From: Palsa-295 sp963785585
Lineage (GTDB): Bacteria > Acidobacteriota > Terriglobia > Acidiferrales > UBA7541
DNA: 64,000 nucleotides
Reading direction: 5' to 3'
Assembly: GCA_963785585.1 (NCBI GenBank)
Contig: CAWAVW010000004.1
Span: 744,001-808,000, forward strand
In this document: piece after piece, positions 32,370 through 40,012 of the stretch
Position numbering within the stretch: position 1 is the first letter of the stretch
Layout: the number at the start of each line of letters is the position of its first letter
The notes under the pieces: model-generated
Database searches by the model: none
The model's input: the letters and a program-made list of their open reading frames with translations, nothing else
Told to the model about the DNA's origin: nothing
Made by a program: the position numbers and the translations under genes

Positions 32370-33995
32370 TTGAATTGCGTGAAAGCGCCGTGCGATGCGG
32401 CAGCCGGGGCGAACTTGGCTGCGCAGCCTGCGCGATCGCGTGCGTCTGGCGCTTGGATACTTGCGGCGACGGTGCTGGCATCGAGTATGACGTTCATCGA
32501 TGGGACTGTGGTGAACGTGGCGCTGCCGACGCTGCAGAAAGTGTTTCAAGCCAGCATCGTGGACGCGCAGTGGGTGGTCGAGTCGTACGGACTGGTTCTT
32601 TCGGCGCTGATTCTGGTGGGCGGGGCGCTCGGAGATCGATTGGGCCGGCGGGCCGTCTTTCTGACGGGGACTGCAATTTTCGCGGCGGCGTCGGTGGCGT
32701 GCGGACTGGCGACGGGGATCGACGCGTTAATTATCGCGCGGTCGATTCAAGGAGTTGGCGCGGCGCTGCTGGTTCCCGGGAGCCTGGCGATCATTGCGGC
32801 GGCGTTCGATGAGACGTCGCGAGGGAAGGCGATTGGGACGTGGTCGGGCGCGACGGCGATCACCATGGCGCTCGGTCCGGTGCTGGGCGGATGGTTGATC
32901 GAGCACGGGTCGTGGAGATGGGCGTTTTTTCTGAACGTGCCGCTCGCGGCGGCGGTGATTGTGATTTCGATTTGGCGCGTGCCGGAGAGCCGCGCGGCGG
33001 GCGGGCGGAAAATCGATTGGTTGGGCGCGGCGTTTGCGACGGCGGGCCTTGCGGGAATTGTGACGGGATTTTTGGAGTCGGGAGTTCGCGGGTGGCGCGA
33101 TCCGTTTGTATTTGGCTCTGTGATTGGCGGCGTGATTTGTTGCGCGGCGTTTTTGGCGGTGGAGTCGCGGTCGGCGGCGCCGATGGTGCCGCTGGGGGTG
33201 TTTCGTTCGGCGGCGTTTTCGGGCGCGAATTTGATTACGCTGCTGCTGTATTCGGCGATCGGCGTGTTTTTCTTTTTGTTTCCGATGGATTTGATTGGCG
33301 TGGAGGGCTATTCGGCGACGGCGGCGGGCGCGGCGGCGCTGCCGATCATTTTGTTGATGTCGTTTTTGTCGCGCTGCGCGGGCGGACTGGTGGCGAAGTA
33401 TGGGGGAAGGTTGCCGCTCGTGGTGGGCCCGCTGATTGCGGCTGAGGGGTTTTTGATATTTGCGTACCTGCCGTCTTACGCGCACGAAACTCTGCCTGCG
33501 TTGACTGGCGGCAGTGCGAGTTATTGGGCGTGTTATTTTCCGGCGTTCGTGGTGCTGGGGCTTGGCATGACGATTACGGTGGCGCCGTTGACGACGGTGG
33601 TGATGGGCGCGGTGAGCGACGACAATACCGGCGCGGCTTCTGGAATTAACAACGCGGTGGCGCGGGTGGCGTCTGTGCTGGCGATTGCGGTGCTGGGGCT
33701 GGCGATGCTCGGCGCGTTTCGCGCGCGCTTGACGGTAAATGTGGCGCGGCTCGGGCTGCGGGAGGCGTCGGTAGCGAAGATTGAAGCGCGGAGCGCCGAT
33801 CTGGCGGAGCTTGCGCCGCCGGAGGAGTTGTCATTCGAGCAGCGCGCGGCGCTCGAGCGTGCCGTGAAAGAATCGTTTGGCGCAGGATTGCGGCTGGTGA
33901 TTTTGTGCTGCGTGGGATTGTCGCTCGCGAGCGCGATGACGGCTTGGTTTGTGATTCCGAGCAGTGGCGCTGTTAGCGCGAATACGGCCGACTAG
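32370..33995 (+). CDS. DHA2-family MFS drug/proton antiporter (14 TM)
   Basis: A roughly 541-residue transporter of the EmrB/QacA type. After a 28-residue Ala-rich cytoplasmic head comes SMTFIDGTVVNVALP, the DHA2 helix-1 motif (D in D-x-T-V-V-N-V-A-L-P). GALGDRLGRRAVF is motif A of the loop between helices 2 and 3, and ALGPVLGGWLIEHGSWRWAFFLNVP is motif C with the following helix. I count about 14 hydrophobic helices. It probably exports a toxic compound; the substrate is unknown. The start is uncertain: TTG 32370 and GTG 32379 are both possible and neither has a clear ribosome-binding site. No membrane-fusion partner is adjacent. Confidence 0.87.
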   Translation: MNCVKAPCDAAAGANLAAQPARSRASGAWILAATVLASSMTFIDGTVVNVALPTLQKVFQASIVDAQWVVESYGLVLSALILVGGALGDRLGRRAVFLTGTAIFAAASVACGLATGIDALIIARSIQGVGAALLVPGSLAIIAAAFDETSRGKAIGTWSGATAITMALGPVLGGWLIEHGSWRWAFFLNVPLAAAVIVISIWRVPESRAAGGRKIDWLGAAFATAGLAGIVTGFLESGVRGWRDPFVFGSVIGGVICCAAFLAVESRSAAPMVPLGVFRSAAFSGANLITLLLYSAIGVFFFLFPMDLIGVEGYSATAAGAAALPIILLMSFLSRCAGGLVAKYGGRLPLVVGPLIAAEGFLIFAYLPSYAHETLPALTGGSASYWACYFPAFVVLGLGMTITVAPLTTVVMGAVSDDNTGAASGINNAVARVASVLAIAVLGLAMLGAFRARLTVNVARLGLREASVAKIEARSADLAELAPPEELSFEQRAALERAVKESFGAGLRLVILCCVGLSLASAMTAWFVIPSSGAVSANTAD

Positions 33996-34058
33996 CGTCT
34001 TTGATGATATATTTCGGGCCGCTAATTGGATGTCTAACTGACGAGGAAGGAAACCAAA

Positions 34059-34733
34059 ATGTCTAAGATATACGTGCCCGCCAAAAGTGCAGATGATTGG
34101 AAGTCCCTATTAGCGAAGCCAGAATCGCAGTGGGCCACGGGGTATTCGGCACGAACGCTGGCGCACTGCTGGCAATCTGCCGACGGACTTCCGCCGGAAA
34201 TAAAATCAATGTTTACGGATCACGGCTCCGACGCCGAGCTTTTACTCGCTGTCCCTGAACATAAAGTCCCTCTTCGGGGAGCGTCGTACGGAGAAAGCCA
34301 GAGCGACGTATTTACACTCGTGCGCGTGGGCGACTCTACGTTTGCGGTCACCGTTGAAGGTAAGGTCAACGAGCCCTTCGGCCCAACGGTGGGCGATTGG
34401 CTGGTGGATGCCTCCAAGGGCAAACTGGAGCGACTTCAGTACGTTTGCGGACTTCTCGATCTTCCGCAACCGGTTCCAAATCAGATTTACTATCAACTCC
34501 TTCACCGCACGGCGTCGGCGGTAATCGAAGCGCGACGGTTCAAAACCGATGCGGCTGCGATGATTGTGCATTCGTTCTCGCCCGAGAAATTATGGTTCGA
34601 CGCGTTCGCGCAGTTTGTGTCTCTGTTCGGTGCGACAGTTTCTCCCAATGAACTAGTGAAGGTTCGACCCAATGCGGGCCCGCCTCTTTACCTCGGTTGG
34701 GCGTGCGGTGATTCCAAGTTCCTGACCGCGTGA
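34059..34733 (+). CDS. DUF6946-like protein with PD-(D/E)XK nuclease-type core
   Basis: A 224-residue protein that I recall as a widespread family without assigned role (DUF6946). The region around 60-105 holds PEHKVPLRG, SQSDVF with D83, and AVTVEGK with E100 and K102 in consecutive beta strands. This matches a D...ExK nuclease active-site layout. The C-terminal half has YQLLHRTASAVIEA, an invariant-looking helix, and a HSFS strand. A good ribosome-binding site (GAGGAAGG) precedes the ATG. Base composition is more balanced than in neighbours. It ends 75 bases before the RNase P RNA gene. Nuclease activity is inference; defence or DNA repair roles are both possible. Confidence 0.55.
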   Translation: MSKIYVPAKSADDWKSLLAKPESQWATGYSARTLAHCWQSADGLPPEIKSMFTDHGSDAELLLAVPEHKVPLRGASYGESQSDVFTLVRVGDSTFAVTVEGKVNEPFGPTVGDWLVDASKGKLERLQYVCGLLDLPQPVPNQIYYQLLHRTASAVIEARRFKTDAAAMIVHSFSPEKLWFDAFAQFVSLFGATVSPNELVKVRPNAGPPLYLGWACGDSKFLTA

Positions 34734-34795
34734 CAGGGTTGAACCAACGATGAACGATGGCGAAATCCTGGATAGTCCGGGGTGAGGGTGTCGGC

Positions 34796-34801
34796 TATAC
34801 T
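34796..34801 (+). promoter_or_regulatory. -10 box of rnpB
   Basis: TATACT ends eight bases before the predicted 5' end of the RNase P RNA at 34809, as expected for its promoter. No convincing -35 is seen. Confidence 0.5.
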
Positions 34802-34808
34802 TGTGGGT

Positions 34809-35343
34809 AGCGGGTGAGCCGGGTGATCGCCGGTTCGCTTCTCGCGAGGGAAGCGGACGGGAGGAAAGTCCGGACTCCGGCCGTTGCGGACTCGAAAGAG
34901 CGTGCGACGGCGGGGCAACGCGCCTGGTAACGCCAGGGGGTTGCGCGTCAACATTGGCGAAGGCTGGTGATGGCGAGGCAGCTACGGAAAGTGCCACAGA
35001 AACTGAAACCGCCGGTACGCGTGGACCGCGGGGGCCGGCTCGAGGCAAAACCGAGAGCAGGCCAGTGATGGTCCGGCGAATTTGGCAAGGGTGAAAAGGT
35101 GGGGTAAGAGCCCACCGCTCGAATGGCAACATTCGAGGCATGGCAAACCCCGCGTGGAGCAAGGCCAAATAGGAGGGGAGGGCTGGCCCAGCCCGAATGC
35201 GACGCATCCGAAAGGTTGCGTTGCTGCGACCCTCGGGTAGGCTGCTGGAGTTCCGGAGCGATCCGGAACCTAGAGGAATGATCATCGCGCCGCAGAGCGA
35301 AAGTTTTGCGGCGGACAGAATCCGGCTTACAGGCTCACCCGCT
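34809..35343 (+). ncRNA. rnpB: RNase P RNA, bacterial class A, enlarged
   Basis: The catalytic RNA that trims tRNA 5' leaders. The 5' strand AGCGGGTGAGCC pairs with the 3' strand GGCTCACCCGCT (35332-35343), defining helix P1. Conserved blocks are all present in order: GGAGGAAAGTCCGGACTCC (34860 onwards), GCCACAGAAA, AAGGGTGAAAAGGTG, TAAGAGCCCACCG, GGAGCAAGGCCAAATAG, ACCCTCGGGTAGGCTGCTGGAG, CCTAGAGGAATGATCATCG and ACAGAATCCGGCTTACAG. At about 535 bases it is longer than the usual 350-400. Extra sequence lies in the P12 region (about 35010-35085) and between the AAATAG block and CCTCGGGTAG. Ends are set from P1 pairing and may be off by a few bases. Confidence 0.95.
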
Positions 35344-35482
35344 ATTCTTTTCAATCTCTGCGAGTTCTCCTGCGACACAACGAACTAACCCATGGAAGTG
35401 ATTCCTCGGGTCGTCTTTCGAAATGTGACGGATAGCGCATACTATTTACGAGCGTTAACGGGACTACCTCGCCGAGGTGCAA

Positions 35483-36844
35483 ATGACTTCAGAAGAGATC
35501 GATCACTATTTGGCTCGTGGGTTTTCCATCGACTGTCCCCACATGTCTCTAAGGCAAGACGTGGGCACGTCGCCCGACGTGTACGAGGGTCCCGGTTCGA
35601 TTTATCAGACACCAGAGGGCGAACTCGCTTTCAAATTCTATGGTGGCACAAAGGCTAATTTTCGGGCTCTCGACCGTCTTGTAGGATCGGGTGCGCCGAC
35701 GGTCGGGCAGATTATTCCTCAGGATCAGTACTTCAGACTTGAAGCCACTTCGATGCGGGGCGAGAGGTGGTTCGGCGAGCGCATATTACCCGATGTTAAT
35801 CAGGGGGTTGGGGGAGATCAGGTAATAACTGGACGCCTATACGAGTTGACAAAGCGAGTCAACGATCCGAGGGGAGGCGCCGAGAAAGCTCATATGAGCT
35901 TGTCCTTTGCCGATGACTTTGACTTTCCGGGCAATACGCCGCGGAGTACGAAAACATTTTTACGAGACGAACAGATCAGCTTTTCGGGTGACTGGTCGTC
36001 CGCCGTTTTCGAAGCCGAAGGGTTGCAATTCGCAGTACACAAGCACCGCGGCACTGTGTTGCTCTTGGTCTCGTCGAAGGGTGAAGTCTTGCCCGCTGAC
36101 CTTGATATGCGCATTTGCGAGGCGCTTGAATTCACATTATTCGTACCTGCCCGATGGGTAGTCCGGGAAGCTTCTGAGAATGGACGATACGCGAGCACTT
36201 TGCGTCCGTTCCCGAAGACCAACGCTAAGCAGTCAGCGCACCCGCCGATTAAATTCAATAGCGCGCCTTTAGAAACAGCTCCGTGGAAATTGTTTGCGAA
36301 GTATTTGGAGTATGTCCTGCGACACTCTGAACCACGACGGCATCCATTGTCGGAGGATGTACACGACGTGGTTACTGGTGATGCAGGATCTTTGGACTTC
36401 GGCTTGTTGGCCCTTTCCGTTTCTGTCGAGGGTGCTCTGACAATTGGTTTTCCTAACCTTGCTACCCCAGAAGATGGACTTCTCGAGCAAATATCAGCGG
36501 CTGAGAACCTCGTTTCGCTTTCTGAGTTAGAGTCTTCATTCAAGAAGCGATTGAAAGGCTCACTGGCTGCGATGCGGGCGCCAAGAGCGAAAGACAAATT
36601 GCATGCCCTCGTGGGTCTAGGCTTAATCCGGAAGGAACTGGCTGATTGTTGGACCTCGATTCGCAATTCGACGGTTCATGCCTCCGACATCGACCCGGCC
36701 GAAATAAGCGACCTATACAGGCGCTATCAGTCCACTCTTACGCTCTTCAACGAACTCGTAATGCTCATAGTGGGATACACGGGTGAATACACGGATTATA
36801 GCGCGCTTGGTTGGCCGAGGCGACACCTCGACCGCCAATTTTAA
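35483..36844 (+). CDS. large protein with C-terminal HEPN-type RNase motif (putative abortive-infection factor)
   Basis: A 453-residue protein. The first 260 residues look beta-rich (YEGPGSIYQTPEGELAFKFYG; GRLYEL; LQFAVHKHRGTVLLLVSS) and match nothing I can name with certainty. The layout is like ApeA-type anti-phage proteins, whose N-terminal beta domain precedes a HEPN domain. The C-terminal helices contain W390-TSIRNSTVH with R394, N395 and H399, the Rx4H signature of HEPN ribonucleases, followed by a long helix. ATG 35483 has GAGG five bases upstream; a GTG two codons earlier overlaps that site. Base use is less GC-rich than in the core genes. It lies directly after rnpB and is convergent with a decayed VapBC pair. 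Confidence 0.5.
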   Translation: MTSEEIDHYLARGFSIDCPHMSLRQDVGTSPDVYEGPGSIYQTPEGELAFKFYGGTKANFRALDRLVGSGAPTVGQIIPQDQYFRLEATSMRGERWFGERILPDVNQGVGGDQVITGRLYELTKRVNDPRGGAEKAHMSLSFADDFDFPGNTPRSTKTFLRDEQISFSGDWSSAVFEAEGLQFAVHKHRGTVLLLVSSKGEVLPADLDMRICEALEFTLFVPARWVVREASENGRYASTLRPFPKTNAKQSAHPPIKFNSAPLETAPWKLFAKYLEYVLRHSEPRRHPLSEDVHDVVTGDAGSLDFGLLALSVSVEGALTIGFPNLATPEDGLLEQISAAENLVSLSELESSFKKRLKGSLAAMRAPRAKDKLHALVGLGLIRKELADCWTSIRNSTVHASDIDPAEISDLYRRYQSTLTLFNELVMLIVGYTGEYTDYSALGWPRRHLDRQF

Positions 36845-36883
36845 GGCAGTCAAAAGCACCGCCGAGAGCGGCCGCGACGACAG

Positions 36884-37265
36884 ACGCGGAGTGAAGTTGA
36901 CACCGTCGCACGAGGTCCACGAGACCGTCGAAAACGCAATAACACAATTTGATTGCTGCGCCGAGCTTCGCGTCTCGCACGGAAATGTGGGGATGCCCCA
37001 TGACGATTTCTTTGGCGCGACTGGCGGACTCCACATCGACGGAAAAGACCTGGTCGGTGACGCGCAACAGCACGTCGAATTTAGGCTGGATCGCGTCGCG
37101 CCGGTTGATTGATACATAGCGGTGCAGAATTTCCTGCAGGACTTCGGCGTCGGTCACGAACCGCTGGCGGTCGCGGATCATTTTTTCGAGCAGCCATTGC
37201 GCGTCCGACTTGTGCGGATGGGAAGCTCCCACCAAATACATGGGTATATTCGAATCGACAAAAAT
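36884..37265 (-). pseudogene. PIN-domain (VapC-like) toxin, apparently inactivated
   Basis: The translation reads IFVDSNIPMYLVG from 37265, the first strand of a PIN domain with its catalytic Asp. It continues with EVLQEIL, which supplies the conserved Glu, and SVRDA near 36974. Two defects are visible. The codon at the expected start is ATT, overlapping the antitoxin stop by one base (TAATT where TAATG is usual); the next ATG (37241) lies after the catalytic Asp. After SVRDA the PIN C-terminus continues in another frame (VIAF...DGV...P, about 36943-36887), implying a frame-shifting deletion, and the usual FD Asp is Ser. Translation from ATT cannot be excluded. Confidence 0.55.
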
Positions 37266-37522
37266 TACGCCTGCGAACCTGGTGCGTAACCCCGTTCAAT
37301 TTCTTCGAGCATCGAATCGATATCGCCGGTAGGGAATTCATGCTGGACGGCGGCGCGGATGGCTTGCAATTTCTTTCCCGAGTCTGTCGAGGGTTCTTCG
37401 CGGCGCGCAAGTTCGAGAGCCTGGCGAATCCACTCGGCAATGGACATCCGCCGCGCACGGGAAATGCGCTTGATCTCGCGGTATTCGTGATCTTGTAGGA
37501 TTACCTGAAGGCGTTTAGCCAT
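37265..37522 (-). CDS. ribbon-helix-helix antitoxin of a VapBC-type pair
   Basis: An 85-residue protein. KRLQVILQDHEYREIKRISRARRMSIAEWIRQAL is a ribbon-helix-helix DNA-binding domain (strand, helix, turn, helix). The acidic C-terminal tail (DIDSMLEEIERGY) is the part that wraps and neutralises the toxin in such systems. It is encoded just upstream of the PIN-domain remnant, and its stop overlaps the expected toxin start. Three copies of the half-site GCCATGAGT lie at and immediately before the start codon, consistent with autoregulation. The antitoxin reading frame is intact although the toxin is damaged. Confidence 0.8.
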   Translation of the reverse strand: MAKRLQVILQDHEYREIKRISRARRMSIAEWIRQALELARREEPSTDSGKKLQAIRAAVQHEFPTGDIDSMLEEIERGYAPGSQA

Positions 37523-37554
37523 GCCATGAGTATAAATGACTCATGGCCATGAGT
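37523..37554 (-). promoter_or_regulatory. antitoxin operator with three GCCATGAGT half-sites
   Basis: GCCATGAGT at 37523-37531 and its exact reverse complement at 37539-37547 form a perfect 9-bp inverted repeat with a 7-base spacer. A further direct copy of GCCATGAGT is at 37546-37554. They lie directly upstream of the ribbon-helix-helix gene start at 37522. The following 268 bases up to 37822 show no gene. Confidence 0.75.
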
Positions 37555-37822
37555 TAATCGGGCGAGTCGTGCGCAGCAATACCAGCTCGATGCATTCAGG
37601 GTTCTCGGTGGCGGAGCAAGTGATTCATGCCGCTGCCCTGCCAGCAACCCGATTCCGAGGGTTCGATTCGGCGCGTGGGCGGCGCGGCCGAGGGCGGGGG
37701 GTTGCCGGTGGCGGGATTGCTGAAGTTGACCAGGCGGGCGTAATTCCCGGGCGAGGGACGCAGGCGGTCAATTCGCCTGCGTTGCGCCTGCGCTGCGCGG
37801 AAACTATGCTGAGCGGGGAATT

Positions 37823-38014
37823 CTACGAGCCGACGCGGAGGTGAGAGAAGGAGTTGAACAGGCCGAAGATGTTGAGGAGCCAGAGAACGACGGCGATGAC
37901 CACGACGGCGTTGAGAATCGATTTGATGGTGCCTTGCATGGGGATGAAGCGGTTGACGAGCCAGAGCAGGACTCCGACGACGATCAGGACCATCACTACG
38001 TTCAACAGCGGCAT
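37823..38014 (-). CDS. small two-helix membrane protein (Thivi_2564-like)
   Basis: A 63-residue protein with two hydrophobic helices (about 3-22 and 33-52) separated by the turn NRFIPMQGTIKSILN. I recall this as the Thivi_2564 family of small membrane proteins with no known function. The start ATG is preceded by AAGGAGG with about nine bases between. It is transcribed alone and convergent with nothing nearby. Confidence 0.75.
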   Translation of the reverse strand: MPLLNVVMVLIVVGVLLWLVNRFIPMQGTIKSILNAVVVIAVVLWLLNIFGLFNSFSHLRVGS

Positions 38015-38134
38015 GGCGGATTGCCTCCTTCTTAATTTTTCGTTCTCGCGATGAGCAATATCTGGAAAAGACGATACGCAGAGGCGCGGGTTTGGCCCAT
38101 ACAGCGAATCGCTTAAAGTGCCTGGGATGGTGCG

Positions 38135-38971
38135 TTACGCAGAGAAAGAGAGCGGGAGGCCGGCCTGACGGATTTCTTCGGTGACGACGGTGAATTTCGT
38201 CAGCTCGGCGAGGCCGAAGGAGGTGGTGATGGCGACGTCGGAGGCGTCGCGGCCGGTAGCCATCAGAACGCGACCGATGCGGGGAACGTAATTGCGGGCG
38301 TCGAACGTCCACCACTGGCCGTCGAGGTAGGCTTCGAACCAGGCGCTGAAATCCATGGGATCGGGGGAAGCGGGAACGCCGATATCGCCAAGGTAGCCGG
38401 TGGCATAGCGCGCGGGAATGTTCATACAGCGGCAGAAGGTGATGGCGAGATGCTGGAAGTCGCGGCAGACGCCGGCGCGTTCGGTGTAGACGTCGAGGGC
38501 GGTTTTGGTGGCGCGGGCGTGCTGGTAGCCGAAGCGGACTTTCGAGTGGACCCAATCGACGATGGCCTGCACGCGTGCCCAGCCGTAAGGCGCGTTGCTG
38601 AAAAGATCGGCAGCGACGTTTGACAGGCGATCGACTTCGCAGTAGCGGCTGTTCATCAGGTAGATCAGGTTATCGACGGGCAAGTCTTCGACGTTGTGCT
38701 GCTGGCCGTACAGATTCAGCAGATCTTTTTGGCCGGAATCTTCGATCACCGTGGAATTCCAGAGGCGGAGCTTGCCTTGCGGGGCGAGAAAGCGCGTGCA
38801 CCGGTTGCCGAAGCGGTCGATGTAGTGGTCGGCCTTGACGTTGGGTTCGATGCGCAATTCGTCTGGGGCGCGGAGATCTTTTTCGCGCGAGGGATGAACG
38901 TTGAGGAGAGCAACGAAGGCGACCGCCTGCGGGATTTTGAATTCGATGTCGTAGCCGAGGCGAATGAGCAT
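38135..38971 (-). CDS. transglutaminase-like cysteine hydrolase family protein
   Basis: A 278-residue protein with an N-terminal beta domain and a papain-like transglutaminase core. The nucleophile segment is ERAGVCRDFQHLAI with the conserved Cys, followed by IPARYATGYLGD. The region MDFSAWFEAYLDGQWWTFDARN corresponds to the His/Asp part of the triad. In most relatives of this fold this reads HAWVE; here a Ser stands at the His position, as I recall for one bacterial subgroup. Activity could be protease, peptide N-glycanase-like or cross-linking and is unproven. It is a single gene with no clear ribosome-binding site. Confidence 0.8.
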   Translation of the reverse strand: MLIRLGYDIEFKIPQAVAFVALLNVHPSREKDLRAPDELRIEPNVKADHYIDRFGNRCTRFLAPQGKLRLWNSTVIEDSGQKDLLNLYGQQHNVEDLPVDNLIYLMNSRYCEVDRLSNVAADLFSNAPYGWARVQAIVDWVHSKVRFGYQHARATKTALDVYTERAGVCRDFQHLAITFCRCMNIPARYATGYLGDIGVPASPDPMDFSAWFEAYLDGQWWTFDARNYVPRIGRVLMATGRDASDVAITTSFGLAELTKFTVVTEEIRQAGLPLSFSA

Positions 38972-39101
38972 GCTGTTTTAGATGCGCGGCCGGGCGCTGA
39001 AAGCTCGGATGGTAGGCTTACGGGAGCAGGAAGCAAAGCCATTCCTTTCGATGGAAGCGATTTGCAACACGACAGGCGAGCGCGGGGGAGTTTCGGCGAA
39101 G

Positions 39102-39842
39102 CTAGCGGACGCGCGAACACTTTTCGCGAATTTTCAGGTTTTGATCGAGAAACGAAACGGTGAGTTTCCAGCCGAGATCGGCGGCGTCGGCATTGTACGT
39201 TGCGCGGGCGTCGCAAAAGAATCCGTGGTCGGCGTTCGAGATTTCGACGTTGACGAAGGCCTTTCCGGCGGCTTCGCAGCCGTCGATGATCGGGCGAATC
39301 TGATCCTGGCCGATGTGCTTGTCGAGGCCTCCCCAGAAAAAGAGCATCGTGGCGTGGAGATTGGGAATTTCCGGGAGCAGGGCGGGCGATATCTGGCCTC
39401 CGTAAAAGGATACGGCGGCAAGGACGGGCAGGGAGGCGCAGGCAAGAAACGAGGCGCGGCCTCCGACGCAGAAGCCGACGCTGGCCACGCGGTCTTCTTT
39501 TACGAAGGATTGCGCGTTGAGCCAATCAAAGGCGGCGCGCGCGTCTTGCTTGATGCCTTCGGAGGTGAGGGCTTTCAGGTGAGGCATGGTGGAGAGAAAT
39601 TGGTCGTAGGGAGCGACGAAACCGGGCGCCGTGCGGTGAAACAATTCAGGAGCGATCGTGACGTAGCCTTGCTGCGCGAAACGCTGGGCAACGTCGCGAA
39701 TGTGGGTGTTTACGCCGAAGGCTTCCTGAAACAGGATTACGGCCGGATGCTTTCCCTCGAGATTGGGCCGGGCAACATAGGCGTCCATCGAAGTGCCGTC
39801 CGCGACCGAAATTGAAACATTCTGGGACGAGATGTCGTCCAT
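39102..39842 (-). CDS. dienelactone hydrolase family protein
   Basis: A 246-residue alpha/beta hydrolase. The triad is Cys-Asp-His: C125 in GFCVGG, D174 in GGLDKHIG and H206 in NADHGF. The N-terminal part has FQEAFGVNTHIRDVA, typical of carboxymethylenebutenolidase relatives. Family members open dienelactones in aromatic ring degradation, but many bacterial homologues have other ester substrates. The ATG has GGAG about nine bases upstream. No aromatic degradation genes are nearby, so the role is open. Confidence 0.9.
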   Translation of the reverse strand: MDDISSQNVSISVADGTSMDAYVARPNLEGKHPAVILFQEAFGVNTHIRDVAQRFAQQGYVTIAPELFHRTAPGFVAPYDQFLSTMPHLKALTSEGIKQDARAAFDWLNAQSFVKEDRVASVGFCVGGRASFLACASLPVLAAVSFYGGQISPALLPEIPNLHATMLFFWGGLDKHIGQDQIRPIIDGCEAAGKAFVNVEISNADHGFFCDARATYNADAADLGWKLTVSFLDQNLKIREKCSRVR

Positions 39843-40012
39843 CCAACGGGCTCCTTCGCGGGGCGCGAATCAGGCGCTGATAGAATAGGCAGGATGGGCC
39901 GAAATGAAAAGGACGATTCGAGAACGATTTGAGGGCGAGGCGAGACTGAAGATTTCAATGAAGCGCGGGCAACCGCTGGGGCATCCAAACCTGTTTCAGG
40001 AGGCCATGGTAC

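Noticed and set aside
34653..35378. Minus- and plus-strand open frames across rnpB
   Set aside because: They overlap the conserved RNase P RNA blocks; no protein similarity.
37655..37690. A GGGTTCGATTC stretch resembling a tRNA T-arm
   Set aside because: The flanking bases do not form the T stem and no acceptor or anticodon arm is present.
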